The translations under genes and the position numbers were made by a program. From contig NZ_SMFZ01000001.1 in assembly GCF_004339565.1 (NCBI RefSeq), positions 1,612,001 to 1,676,000 of the forward strand: a stretch of 64,000 nt of DNA. Direction: 5' to 3'. The stretch is from Pseudonocardia endophytica (GTDB lineage Bacteria; Actinomycetota; Actinomycetes; Mycobacteriales; Pseudonocardiaceae). The notes under the pieces are model-generated. The model searched no databases and was not told where the DNA came from. It saw nothing but the letters and a program-made list of their open reading frames with translations. This document shows positions 43,880 to 52,975 of this stretch, piece by piece. Every line of letters begins with the position of its first letter. The stretch's first letter is position 1.

Positions 43880-45373
43880 ATGCCCGAGACCATCGACCAT
43901 TTCGTATCCGGAAAGCCGTGGCAGGGGTCCGGCGACCGGTTCTCCGACGTGTACGACCCGAACCACGGGACCGTTCGGTCCCGCGTCCGCCTCGGCACGA
44001 CGTCCGATGTCGACGACGTCGTCACGGCCTCCGCGGCGGCGCAGCGGGAGTGGGCGTCCTGGAACCCCCAGCGCCGGGCCCGTGTGCTGATGCGGTTCCT
44101 CGCGCTGGCGGGCGAGCGGATGGACGAGCTCGCAGCCTTGCTGAGCTCCGAGAACGGCAAGACGCTCCCGGACGCCCGTGGCGACATCCAGCGCGGGCTG
44201 GAGGTCGTCGAGTTCGCCGCCGGTGCGCCGCACCTGCTCAAGGGCGAATACTCCACCGACGCCGGCCAGGGCGTCGACGTGTACTCGATGCGCCAGCCGC
44301 TCGGCGTGGTCGCCGCGATCACCCCGTTCAACTTCCCCGCGATGATCCCGCTGTGGAAGGCGGCTCCGGCCCTGGCCTGCGGGAACGCCGTCGTGCTGAA
44401 GCCGTCGGAGCGGGACCCGTCGGTGCCGGTGCGGATCGCCGAGATGTTCGTCGAGGCCGGTCTCCCGCCCGGCGTGCTGAACGTGCTGCACGGGGACGCC
44501 GAGGTCGTCGACGCGCTGGTGACGCATCCGGACGTCGCGGCCGTCGGGTTCGTGGGGTCGACGCCGGTGGCCCGGCACGTCTACGCGACGGCCACGGCGC
44601 ACGGCAAGCGTGCCCAGTGCTTCGGCGGCGCGAAGAACCACCTCGTCGTGCTCCCGGACGCGGACATGGACCAGGCCGCGGATGCGTTGTCCGGTGCCGC
44701 GTTCGGCTCCGCCGGCCAGCGCTGCATGGCGATCTCGGTGGCCGTGCCGGTCGGCGAGGAGACCGCCGACCTGCTCGTCGCGAAGCTCGCCGAGCGCGCA
44801 CGGAACCTGCGGATCGGCCCCTCCGACGACGAGAACGCCGACCTCGGCCCGCTGGTCGGAGTCGACGCGGTGGAGCGGGTGACCGGGGCGATCGCCGCCG
44901 GCGTCGAGGAGGGCGCGGAGCTGGTCGTCGACGGGCGGGACGCCGCGGCCCCCGCCGACGGCTGGTTCCTCGGCGGGACGCTGTTCGACCGCGTCACGCC
45001 GGACATGTCGCTGTACCGCGACGAGATCTTCGGACCGGTGCTGTCGGTCGTCCGCGCCACGGACTACGAGCAGGCACTGGCACTGGCCACCGACCACGAG
45101 TACGGCAACGGCGTCGCGATCTTCACCCGCGACGGCGACGCCGCCCGCGACTTCGCGTCGCGCGTCGAGGTCGGCATGGTCGGCGTGAACGTGCCGATCC
45201 CGGTGCCGATCGCCTACCACACGTTCGGCGGATGGAAGGCCTCCGGTTTCGGCGACCTGAACCAGCACGGGCCGGACGCGTTCAGGTTCTACACCCGCAC
45301 CAAGACCGTCACCTCGCGCTGGCCGTCCGGGATCAAGGACGGCGCGTCGTTCGTGATCCCCACGATGTCATGA
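43880..45373 (+). CDS. mmsA: Methylmalonate-semialdehyde dehydrogenase
   Basis: 497 residues from an ATG at 43880 with GAAGGG upstream; a GTG at 43841 is a weaker option. CoA-acylating ALDH: 'TPFNFPAMIPLWKAAPALAC' (MmsA-specific lipid-like motif), catalytic Cys in 'GSAGQRCMAISVAV'. Converts (S)-methylmalonate semialdehyde to propionyl-CoA in valine breakdown. First gene of a four-gene operon with four-base overlaps. Confidence 0.94.
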   Translation: MPETIDHFVSGKPWQGSGDRFSDVYDPNHGTVRSRVRLGTTSDVDDVVTASAAAQREWASWNPQRRARVLMRFLALAGERMDELAALLSSENGKTLPDARGDIQRGLEVVEFAAGAPHLLKGEYSTDAGQGVDVYSMRQPLGVVAAITPFNFPAMIPLWKAAPALACGNAVVLKPSERDPSVPVRIAEMFVEAGLPPGVLNVLHGDAEVVDALVTHPDVAAVGFVGSTPVARHVYATATAHGKRAQCFGGAKNHLVVLPDADMDQAADALSGAAFGSAGQRCMAISVAVPVGEETADLLVAKLAERARNLRIGPSDDENADLGPLVGVDAVERVTGAIAAGVEEGAELVVDGRDAAAPADGWFLGGTLFDRVTPDMSLYRDEIFGPVLSVVRATDYEQALALATDHEYGNGVAIFTRDGDAARDFASRVEVGMVGVNVPIPVPIAYHTFGGWKASGFGDLNQHGPDAFRFYTRTKTVTSRWPSGIKDGASFVIPTMS

Positions 45374-46515
45374 GAACCGCCGAGCTCACCGACGTCCAGC
45401 AGGCACTGGTCGAGACGGCCGAGGAGTTCGCGGCCGAGCGGATCGCGCCGCACGCCGTGGCGTGGGACCGGGACAAGTACTTCCCGGTCGAGGTCCTGCG
45501 CGAGGCCGCGAAGCTGGGTATGGCCGGGCTGTACGTGCGGGAGGACCGCGGCGGCACCGGACTGTCCCGTGTGGACGCGGTTCTGGTGTTCGAGGCGCTC
45601 GCGACGGGGTGCCCGTCACTGGCCGGCTACCTGTCGATCCACAACATGGTCGCCGGGATGATCGACCGCTACGGCTCGGACGAGCAGTCCGAACGGCTGC
45701 TCCCTGCGCTGTGCGCGATGGACGAGCTGGGCAGCTACTGCCTCACCGAACCGGGCGCGGGGTCGGATGCGGCAGCGTTGCGCACCACCGCGACCCGTGA
45801 CGGCGACGGCTACGTCCTGGACGGCGTCAAGCAGTTCATCTCTGGCGCCGGCACGTCGGACCGCTACCTCGTGTTCGCCCGGACCGGCGGCCCCGGAGCG
45901 GGCGGGATCTCCGCGTTCGTCGTCCACCGCGAGACGGACGGCCTCGGGTTCGGGCCGAACGAGGAGAAGATGGGCTGGAACGCCCAACCGACCCGGCAGG
46001 TCGTGCTGAGCCGCGTCCGGGTCCACGAGCGCGACCGGATCGGCGCGGAGGGCGACGGCTTCCGGATCGCCATGGGCGGGCTCGACGGCGGACGTCTCAA
46101 CATCGCCGCCTGCTCGCTCGGCGGGGCGCGCGCAGCGCTGGACCGGGCCATCGCGCATCTCGTCGACCGCGAGGCGTTCGGCGCCCCACTCGCCCGCCGG
46201 CAGGGACTGCGGTTCCGGGTCGCCGACGCCCACACCGAGCTCGCTGCCGCACGGCAGTTGCTGCACCACGCGGCGCGGGCCGCGGACGCGGGCGAGCCGG
46301 ACGCGACCCGGCTGTGCGCGATGGCCAAACGGCTGGCCACCGACACCGGCCACGACGTCGCCGACGCGGCCCTCCAGCTGCACGGCGGCTACGGCTACCT
46401 CGCCGAGTACGGCATCGAGAAGATCGTGCGGGACCTGCGCGTGCACCGGATCCTCGAGGGAACGAACGAGATCATGCGCGTGATCGTCTCCCGCGGACTG
46501 ATGGGAGCCGAGTGA
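45370..46515 (+). CDS. Acyl-CoA dehydrogenase, likely isobutyryl-CoA dehydrogenase
   Basis: 381 residues. FAD-dependent ACAD signatures 'SYCLTEPGAGSDAAALRTTA' and 'QLHGGYGYLAEYGIEKIVRD'. 'RILEGTNEIMRVIVSRGLM' ends the chain. Position between mmsA and the hydroxyisobutyryl-CoA hydrolase argues for isobutyryl-CoA (AcdH/IBD) as substrate. ATGA overlap with mmsA. Confidence 0.9.
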   Translation: MRTAELTDVQQALVETAEEFAAERIAPHAVAWDRDKYFPVEVLREAAKLGMAGLYVREDRGGTGLSRVDAVLVFEALATGCPSLAGYLSIHNMVAGMIDRYGSDEQSERLLPALCAMDELGSYCLTEPGAGSDAAALRTTATRDGDGYVLDGVKQFISGAGTSDRYLVFARTGGPGAGGISAFVVHRETDGLGFGPNEEKMGWNAQPTRQVVLSRVRVHERDRIGAEGDGFRIAMGGLDGGRLNIAACSLGGARAALDRAIAHLVDREAFGAPLARRQGLRFRVADAHTELAAARQLLHHAARAADAGEPDATRLCAMAKRLATDTGHDVADAALQLHGGYGYLAEYGIEKIVRDLRVHRILEGTNEIMRVIVSRGLMGAE

Positions 46516-47585
46516 TGACGGACGTGCGGACGGAACGGTCCGGACCGGTCGGGTGGATCACGCTCGACCGCCCCCAGGCGATCAACGCCCTCACCCACGA
46601 GATGGTGAGGACGATCGCGGAGACCCTCGACGGGTGGGCGACCGACGACAGCGTCGGGATGGTCGTACTGACCGGCTCCGGCGAGCGCGGCCTGTGCGCG
46701 GGCGGCGACGTCCGGGCCATCCACGACGACGCGAAGGCCGGTGGCGACGCGACGGCCGCGTTCTGGCGTGACGAGTACCGCCTGAATGCGCTGATCGACC
46801 GCTACCCGAAGCCCTACCTCGCCGTGATGGACGGCCTCGTCATGGGCGGCGGTGTCGGCGTCAGCGGACACGCGAGCCACCGCGTGGTCACCGAACGGAC
46901 CCGGATCGCGATGCCGGAGACCGGGATCGGGTTCGTCCCCGACGTCGGCGGCACCTGGCTGCTCGCCCGTGCATCCGGCGAGCTGGGCACGCACGCGGCA
47001 CTGACCGGCGCGCAGCTCGGCGCCGGGGACGCCGTCGCGATGGGTCTCGCGGACTGGTTCGTCCCCACCGACCGGGTCCCTGCGCTGCTCGCCGCGCTCG
47101 GCGACACGAGGACCACCGGACCGGACCTGGCCGAGCAGGTCGGGCACCTGCTCGCCCACCTGGCCGAGCCCGCGCCGGAGCCGACACTCGGGCCGTCCCG
47201 ATGGTGGATCGACCGCTGCTACGCCGAGCCGACCGCCGAGGCGATCGTGGCCGCGCTGGCCGCATCCGGGGTCCAGGACGCGGAGGACACTGCGAAGACG
47301 ATCGGCGAGCGGTCGCCGACCTGCGTGAAGGTCGCGCTCGAGTCGCTACGCCGTGCACGCCGGATGACGTCTCTGGAGCAGGCGCTGGACCAGGAGTTCC
47401 GGGTGTCGCTGCGCTGTGTCGCGGCCCCGGACATGGTCGAGGGCATCCGGGCGCAGGTGGTGGACAAGGACCGGACGCCGCGCTGGGACCCCGCGGTGCT
47501 CGAACAGGTGGACGACCAGCTGGTGGCGAGCTACTTCGCGCCGCTGACCGGCGCCGAGGAACTGGGACTGGAGGACGGACGATGA
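46515..47585 (+). CDS. 3-hydroxyisobutyryl-CoA hydrolase
   Basis: 356 residues, longer than ordinary enoyl-CoA hydratases and equal to HIBCH. 'RGLCAGGDVRAIHDDAK' and 'YLAVMDGLVMGGGVGVSGHA' (oxyanion-hole region), 'MPETGIGFVPDVGGTWLLAR' (conserved Glu and Asp). Hydrolyses 3-hydroxyisobutyryl-CoA. Overlaps both neighbours; no separate enoyl-CoA hydratase is in the operon, so that step must be encoded elsewhere. Confidence 0.92.
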   Translation: MTDVRTERSGPVGWITLDRPQAINALTHEMVRTIAETLDGWATDDSVGMVVLTGSGERGLCAGGDVRAIHDDAKAGGDATAAFWRDEYRLNALIDRYPKPYLAVMDGLVMGGGVGVSGHASHRVVTERTRIAMPETGIGFVPDVGGTWLLARASGELGTHAALTGAQLGAGDAVAMGLADWFVPTDRVPALLAALGDTRTTGPDLAEQVGHLLAHLAEPAPEPTLGPSRWWIDRCYAEPTAEAIVAALAASGVQDAEDTAKTIGERSPTCVKVALESLRRARRMTSLEQALDQEFRVSLRCVAAPDMVEGIRAQVVDKDRTPRWDPAVLEQVDDQLVASYFAPLTGAEELGLEDGR

Positions 47586-48466
47586 GTCGGATCGCCGTGG
47601 TCGGGCTGGGCAACATGGGCGGGCCGATGGCCGCCAACCTCGTCTCGGCCGGATACGAGGTGACCGGGTACGACCTGGCGGACGCGGCCCGGATGACGGC
47701 GGCCGCGGCCGGCGTCACGGTCGCGGCGAGCGGCCCCGACGCCGTCGCCGGTGCCGATGTGGTGATCACCATGCTCCCCGCGGGCGAGCACGTGCTGACG
47801 GCATGGGACGAGCTGCTGCCGGCGGCGCCGGACGGGGCGCTGTTCGTCGACTGCTCGACGATCGACGTCGCGTCGTCCCGTGCGGCGCACGGCAAGGCGG
47901 CCGCGTCCGGTCGGGCGTCGGTGGACGCGCCGGTGTCCGGCGGCGTGGTCGGCGCCGAGGGCGGCACGCTCACGTTCATGGCCGGTGGCACGGCCGACGC
48001 CGTCGCCGCGGCCGAGCCGGTCCTCGCCGTGCTCGGCAGCCGAACCGTCCACTGTGGCGGGCCGGGCAACGGTCAGGTCGCCAAGATGTGCAACAACATG
48101 GTCCTCGGCGTCTCCATGATCGCCGTGTCCGAGGCGTTCGTGCTCGGCGAGCGGCTGGGACTCGACCCGCAGGCGCTCTTCGACGTGGCGTCCTCGTCGT
48201 CCGGGCAGTGCTGGGCGCTGACCACGAACTGTCCGGTGCCCGGCCCGGTACCGACGAGCCCGTCGAACCGGGGCTTCTCGGGCGGGTTCTCCACCCCGCT
48301 GATGCTCAAGGATCTGCGGCTCGCCGACGCGGCGGCCGACCAGGCGGGCGTCTCGACGCTGCTCGGCCGCGCGGCGACCGAGCGCTACACCGCGTTCCTG
48401 GATCGGGACGGCAGGGTCCGGGACTTCTCGTCGATCATCGAGGACATCCGGGAGACCAGCCGCTGA
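47582..48466 (+). CDS. mmsB: 3-hydroxyisobutyrate dehydrogenase
   Basis: 294 residues. NAD motif 'IAVVGLGNMGGPMAANLVSA'; substrate motif 'VDAPVSGGVVGAEGGTLTFM'; catalytic Lys in 'GNGQVAKMCNNMVLG'. Produces methylmalonate semialdehyde, the substrate of mmsA. Last gene of the valine operon. Confidence 0.95.
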   Translation: MSRIAVVGLGNMGGPMAANLVSAGYEVTGYDLADAARMTAAAAGVTVAASGPDAVAGADVVITMLPAGEHVLTAWDELLPAAPDGALFVDCSTIDVASSRAAHGKAAASGRASVDAPVSGGVVGAEGGTLTFMAGGTADAVAAAEPVLAVLGSRTVHCGGPGNGQVAKMCNNMVLGVSMIAVSEAFVLGERLGLDPQALFDVASSSSGQCWALTTNCPVPGPVPTSPSNRGFSGGFSTPLMLKDLRLADAAADQAGVSTLLGRAATERYTAFLDRDGRVRDFSSIIEDIRETSR

Positions 48467-48619
48467 GCACGTACACGACGATCTCGGTCGAGAAGGTGAT
48501 GCACGATCGGCCCCCCGGCCGGATGACTTCCGGACAACCGGGGAAAGGGTCTCCCTTGACCTTTTCGAACCGCGAATTTGCATTTTCCTTACCCTGATCG
48601 CAGTCGCAGTTCAGTTCTA

Positions 48620-48671
48620 TTGACGGGTGGCGGACACCCTCTCTAGCGTCTAGTCGCACCTGCACAGGTGC
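48620..48671 (+). promoter_or_regulatory. cbtB promoter with operator palindrome
   Basis: A -35 TTGACG (48620-48625) and -10 TAGCGT (48644-48649), 18 bases apart, are followed by the inverted repeat GCACCTG-CA-CAGGTGC (48656-48671) at the expected start of transcription. No cobalamin-riboswitch core is visible in the 261-bp leader, so control here may be by a DNA-binding protein. Confidence 0.5.
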
Positions 48672-48727
48672 TCAGGTTTTGACACCACATCGGCTGCCCG
48701 GGGCGTCCGGGCCGGAAGGACCGAACC

Positions 48728-48937
48728 ATGTCCGCACCCGCCGTACCCACCACCCGACCCGTCGCGATCCCGGCGAGCGAAGCGCTGCCGTGGCTGATCG
48801 GGGCGGTGGTGATCGGTCTGCTGCTGTACTACTTCATCGGCATCGACGAGGGCGCGACCTCGGTGTTCGGCAACAGCATGGTCGTGCACGAGTTCGTCCA
48901 CGACGCCCGCCACTTCCTCAGCTTCCCCTGCCACTGA
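48728..48937 (+). CDS. cbtB: Cobalt transporter subunit CbtB
   Basis: 69 residues, one membrane helix ('WLIGAVVIGLLLYYFIG') and a short His-rich C-terminus (HEFVHDARHFLSFPCH) thought to bind metal. Paired with cbtA 31 bases downstream. The ribosome site GGAAGGA precedes the ATG. Confidence 0.92.
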   Translation: MSAPAVPTTRPVAIPASEALPWLIGAVVIGLLLYYFIGIDEGATSVFGNSMVVHEFVHDARHFLSFPCH

Positions 48938-48968
48938 GCGACCGGCCCGAGATCGACGAGGAACGTCC

Positions 48969-49826
48969 ATGGTCAAGGCACTCGTCCTGCGGGGCGCCGG
49001 GGTGGGCGCGCTCGCAGGCCTGCTCGCATTCGTGTTCGCGCGAATCTTCGCCGAACCGGTCATCCAGGCCGCAATCGACTACGAAAGCGCGCGGGACGAC
49101 GCGAAGAACGCACTCGCGGTCGCCGCGGGACAGGCACCGGAGACCGCCGACCCGGAGATCTTCAGTCGTGCCGTCCAGGGCAATATCGGCATCGGTGTCG
49201 GAATGGTGTTCTTCGGTGTCGCGATCGGGCTCCTGTACGCGACGGCGTACAGCATGGCCTACGGGCGTACCGGTGAGATCCGGCCACGCCAGCTCGCGCT
49301 GCTCGTCGCGGCCGGTGGCTTCCTGACGTTCTTCCTCGTCCCGTTCGTGAAGTACCCGGCCAACCCGCCCTCGATCGGCAACCCCGACACGATCGGTCCG
49401 CGCAGCGGCCTCTACCTCGTGATGGTCGTGACCTCCGTGGTCGTCCTGCTCCTCGCGGTGTGGCTGGGGCAGCGGTTGCAGGCCCGGTTGGGGACGTGGA
49501 ACGCCGCACTGCTCGCGGGGCTCGCGTTCGTGGTCGTGACGGGCGTCGTGATGGCGTTGCTCCCGGCCCTCGGAGAGCTCTCGGCGAACGCCCAGACCAC
49601 TCCGGCCGGGGTGTTCACCGAGACACCGCAGCCCCTCACCACCGCCACGGGCGCCATCGCGTTCCCCGGTTTCGACCCCGACCTGCTCTACCGGTTCCGG
49701 CTCTACTCCGTCATCGCCCAGGTCATCCTGTGGGGAGCGCTGGGGCTCGGGTTCGCGCCGTTGGCCGACCGGGTGTTCGGCGCACACGGGAGGCCCAGCC
49801 AGAAGGACATGGCCACGATCTCGTGA
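48969..49826 (+). CDS. cbtA: Cobalt transporter subunit CbtA
   Basis: 285 residues with about six hydrophobic helices. The opening 'LRGAGVGALAGLLAFVFARI' and 'PFVKYPANPPSIGNPDTIG' are CbtA hallmarks. Predicted cobalt importer often under B12 control; the neighbouring ABC importer and the riboswitch-controlled metE and nrdAB fit a cobalt/B12 context. Confidence 0.9.
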   Translation: MVKALVLRGAGVGALAGLLAFVFARIFAEPVIQAAIDYESARDDAKNALAVAAGQAPETADPEIFSRAVQGNIGIGVGMVFFGVAIGLLYATAYSMAYGRTGEIRPRQLALLVAAGGFLTFFLVPFVKYPANPPSIGNPDTIGPRSGLYLVMVVTSVVVLLLAVWLGQRLQARLGTWNAALLAGLAFVVVTGVVMALLPALGELSANAQTTPAGVFTETPQPLTTATGAIAFPGFDPDLLYRFRLYSVIAQVILWGALGLGFAPLADRVFGAHGRPSQKDMATIS

Positions 49827-49888
49827 CGCGAACGTCTCGCACTCGCTGAGGCTCGAACGCGAGGCCGAACAGATGAGAGACTGTTCAG

Positions 49889-51064
49889 GTGAGACGGTTC
49901 GGCAGAGTGGCGGTCCTGGTTGTCTCCGCGCTGGCCCTGGTCGTCGGCTGCGCGGCGCCGTCCCCGGTCGCGGCGCCTCCGCCGCCGGGGTGCCTGCCCG
50001 GCGCCGCCCCCGCCCCGCTGCCGGAGTTCCGGTTCGCACGCAACGTCTCGGCGCGCCAGGAGGCCGGCTGTCGGGTGCTGACGGTCACCCGTCCCTTCCC
50101 GGGCGGTGCCCCACGGTCCGTCGTCCTCGTGGACTGCGGCGCCCCTGACCCGCCGCTCCCGGCGGGCCTGGCCGGCGCGCCGCTCGTGCACACTCCCGTC
50201 AGCGGGCTGTTCGCGGCGTCGACCACCCAGCTACCCGCGGTCGAGGCGTTGGGGCTGCTCGACCGGCTCACCGGGGTCGGAGACCCTGCCCTGGTGAGTG
50301 ACCCGGCCGTCCGGGCGCGTGCCGAGTCGCCGTCGGTCACGGCGTTCGCACCGGGCGGGGTCATCGCGGCCGAACCCGTGATCGCCGCGGCGCCTCCGGT
50401 GCTGCTCAGCGGCGGGACGGACGACCCGGCGTTCGCCGCTCTCCGTGCCGCGCGGATCCCGGTCGTCGACTGGGCGGACTACCTCGAGCAGGGGCCTCTC
50501 GCCCAGGCGGAGTGGATCAAGGTGATGGGTGCGCTGACCGGGCGCGACGCCGAAGCGACCCGACAGTTCGACGCCGTCGCCGCCCGCTACACGGCCCTGG
50601 CCGGCCGAGCGAAGGCCGTGCCTGCCGTTCCGGTCGCCATCGGGCAGCCCTACCAGGGAACATGGACCATCCCGTCCCGCGACTCGACGACCGGCGGTCT
50701 GCTCCGCGACGCCGGAGCGACGTGGTCCGGCGCGGTCCGGCCGGGCTCGGGGAGCGCGCCCGCGTCGTTGGAGGCGGTGCTCGCCGACGACGGAGCCGCC
50801 CGGATCTGGTTGGCGGACGGACCGTGGCGCAGCACCGCCGACGTCGCGGCCACCGACCCGCGGCTGCGCACCATGGCGGCCGTCGGTCCGGGCGGCCAGG
50901 TCTGGACGCGGGACAAGATGCTCGGTCCCGGTGGCGGCAACCAGTACTACGAGCGCGGCGTGGCCCACCCGGACGAGATCCTGGCCGATCTCGTCAGCAT
51001 CGTGCACCCGCAACTCGAGCCGGGCCGCGACACGGTCTACTTCCGGCCGGTGCCGGCCGGGTGA
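49889..51064 (+). CDS. Periplasmic-binding lipoprotein of ABC importer (BtuF/FecB-type)
   Basis: 391 residues from a GTG at 49889. Signal peptide with lipobox 'LALVVGCAAP' (Cys ~25). FecCD-type binding domain: 'LPAVEALGLLDRLTGVGDPAL' and 'GGNQYYERGVAHPDEILADL'. Ligand could be cobalamin/cobinamide or a ferric siderophore; adjacency to cbtBA favours cobalamin-type ligand (inference). GTGA overlap with the permease. Confidence 0.85.
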   Translation: MRRFGRVAVLVVSALALVVGCAAPSPVAAPPPPGCLPGAAPAPLPEFRFARNVSARQEAGCRVLTVTRPFPGGAPRSVVLVDCGAPDPPLPAGLAGAPLVHTPVSGLFAASTTQLPAVEALGLLDRLTGVGDPALVSDPAVRARAESPSVTAFAPGGVIAAEPVIAAAPPVLLSGGTDDPAFAALRAARIPVVDWADYLEQGPLAQAEWIKVMGALTGRDAEATRQFDAVAARYTALAGRAKAVPAVPVAIGQPYQGTWTIPSRDSTTGGLLRDAGATWSGAVRPGSGSAPASLEAVLADDGAARIWLADGPWRSTADVAATDPRLRTMAAVGPGGQVWTRDKMLGPGGGNQYYERGVAHPDEILADLVSIVHPQLEPGRDTVYFRPVPAG

Positions 51065-52176
51065 GTACGGCGCCGCGGACCCGGGTCCGGACGCCCGCCC
51101 CCCGGGAGGAGCCCGCGCAGCGGTCGGCGGTGGCCCGGGTGGCCCTCGTCCTCACCGGACTCGCGGCGGCCTGCGTCGTCCTGTTCGCGCTCGCCGTCGC
51201 GGTGGGTTCGGTCGGCGTTCCGGTCGGGACCACGGTCCGGTCGCTGATCGGAAACGGCGCCATCGACCCCCGGTTGGACGTTCTGGTCCGCGACGTCCGG
51301 CTGCCGCGAGCCGTCACGGCCGCCGTGGCCGGTGCCGCGCTCGGGGTCGCCGGCCTGATCACCCAGACGCTGTTCCGCAACCCGCTCGCCGAGCCGTACG
51401 TCCTGGGCGTCAGCGCGGGTGCCGGGCTCGGGGTGGCGTTGTACGTGACGGCCGGGACCGGCGCAGCCGCGGCGTTCGGATCGTCCGCGGCGGCGGCGGG
51501 GGTGTCCCGGGCCGGGACGGTCGGCGCGGCCGCGCTCGGGGCGGCGGCCGTGCTCGTCCTCGTACTGGTGCTGTCGCGTCTCACCCGCTCGACCGTGACC
51601 TTGCTGGTCGTCGGCGTGATGCTGGGTTCCCTGGTGACGGCCCTGGTCAGCCTGCTGCTCGTGTGGACCGACCCCACCACGGCGCAGCGCTACCTGCAGT
51701 GGGGCCTTGGCAGCGTGGACGGGGTGGCGCCGGCCGACCTGCCGCTGCTGCTCGGCGTTCTCGTCGTCGCGACGGCCGCGGTCGCCGTGCTGGCGAAGCC
51801 GCTGGACGCGCTTCTGCTCGGCGACGACTACGCCACGACGATGGGCGTGCCCGTGCGCCGCGTCCGGGTCGTCCTGTTGCTCGCGGCCGCCGTGCTGGCC
51901 GGCACCGTCACCGTGTTCTGCGGGCCGGTCGGGTTCGTCGGGATCGCCGTGCCGCATCTGGCCCGGATGGCCGTCGGGACCCCGCGGCACCGCGTGCTCG
52001 TTCCGGCGACGGTGCTGACCGGTGCGCTCGTCGGTCTCGCCTGCGCCGTCGTCGGGCACCCTCCCGGAACCGCGACGGTGCTACCGCTCAACGTCGTCAC
52101 GTCGCTGGTCGGGGCGCCCGTCGTGATCGCCGTCCTGCTGCGCAGCAGGCGTCTCACGGCCGGAGCAGTCGGGTGA
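51061..52176 (+). CDS. FecCD/BtuC-type ABC permease
   Basis: 371 residues from a GTG at 51061, overlapping the binding-protein stop. 'RDVRLPRAVTAAVAGAALGV' then 'AGLITQTLFRNPLAEPYVLG' is the classic N-terminal block; the EAA-like loop 'FCGPVGFVGIAVPHLARMAV' contacts the ATPase. About 9-10 helices. It overlaps the ATPase gene as well. Confidence 0.92.
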   Translation: MSTAPRTRVRTPAPREEPAQRSAVARVALVLTGLAAACVVLFALAVAVGSVGVPVGTTVRSLIGNGAIDPRLDVLVRDVRLPRAVTAAVAGAALGVAGLITQTLFRNPLAEPYVLGVSAGAGLGVALYVTAGTGAAAAFGSSAAAAGVSRAGTVGAAALGAAAVLVLVLVLSRLTRSTVTLLVVGVMLGSLVTALVSLLLVWTDPTTAQRYLQWGLGSVDGVAPADLPLLLGVLVVATAAVAVLAKPLDALLLGDDYATTMGVPVRRVRVVLLLAAAVLAGTVTVFCGPVGFVGIAVPHLARMAVGTPRHRVLVPATVLTGALVGLACAVVGHPPGTATVLPLNVVTSLVGAPVVIAVLLRSRRLTAGAVG

Positions 52177-52958
52177 CCGGATCCGGGCTGGTGGTGCGCG
52201 AGCTGGCGGTCGGGCACAGCAGGCGGCGGACGCTCGACGGTGTCACCGCGTCGGCCGCACCCGGCGAGCTGACGCTGCTGCTCGGTCCGAACGGATCGGG
52301 CAAGAGCACGATGCTGCGCACGCTGGCCGGTCTGCTCCCCGTCCACGCCGGCTCGGCGACCCTGGACGGCGAGTCCCTGTTCGCGATGCCCGCGCCGCGC
52401 CGAGCCCGTCGGATCGGCGTCGTGCTCACCGACCGGCCGGACGGCGGGATGCTGACCGGCCGCGAGGTCGTCGCGCTCGGCCGCCACCCGTACACCGGCC
52501 CCCTCGGCTCGCTCACCGCGGACGATCGAGCGGAGGTGGACGACGCGCTGGACGCTGTCGGCGCGGCCGGTCTGGCCGGGCGCAGGCTGCACCAGCTCTC
52601 GGACGGCGAGCGGCAACGGCTGCTCGTGGCCCGCGCGCTGGCCCAGCGTCCCGCGCTCCTGCTGCTCGACGAACCGAGCGCGTTCCTGGACGTCTCGGCC
52701 CGGGTGTCACTGCTCGGCACGCTTCGCAGGTTGGCCCACGAGCAGGGCCTGTGCGTGCTCCTGTCCACCCACGACCTCGAGCTCGGCCTGCGGTTGGCCG
52801 ACGCGGCATGGCTGATCGACACCGGCGGCACCGTACGGACCGGCACGCCGGACGAGCTCGCCGGATCGGGAGCGATCGGCCGGGTCTTCGACACCGACGA
52901 GTTGCGCTTCGATCCGGCCACGGGCACGTTCCGGCTGACGAGCCGGGCAGGCGGGTGA
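52173..52958 (+). CDS. ABC ATPase (BtuD/FecE-type)
   Basis: 261 residues from a GTG. Walker A 'GPNGSGKST', signature 'LSDGERQRLLVARALAQ', Walker B 'LLLLDEPSAFLD', and the switch His in 'LLSTHDLELGLR'. Signature is LSDGE rather than LSGGE, as in other FecE-type ATPases. Completes the importer. Confidence 0.93.
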   Translation: MTGSGLVVRELAVGHSRRRTLDGVTASAAPGELTLLLGPNGSGKSTMLRTLAGLLPVHAGSATLDGESLFAMPAPRRARRIGVVLTDRPDGGMLTGREVVALGRHPYTGPLGSLTADDRAEVDDALDAVGAAGLAGRRLHQLSDGERQRLLVARALAQRPALLLLDEPSAFLDVSARVSLLGTLRRLAHEQGLCVLLSTHDLELGLRLADAAWLIDTGGTVRTGTPDELAGSGAIGRVFDTDELRFDPATGTFRLTSRAGG

Positions 52959-52975
52959 GGGCCTGCCCGACCCCG

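Noticed and set aside
48507..48560. Terminator after mmsB (AAGGG-TCT-CCCTT)
   Set aside because: Five-base-pair stem with a three-base loop; too short to support.
48467..48600. Cobalamin riboswitch expected before cbtB
   Set aside because: None of the conserved aptamer segments seen before metE and nrdAB could be found.
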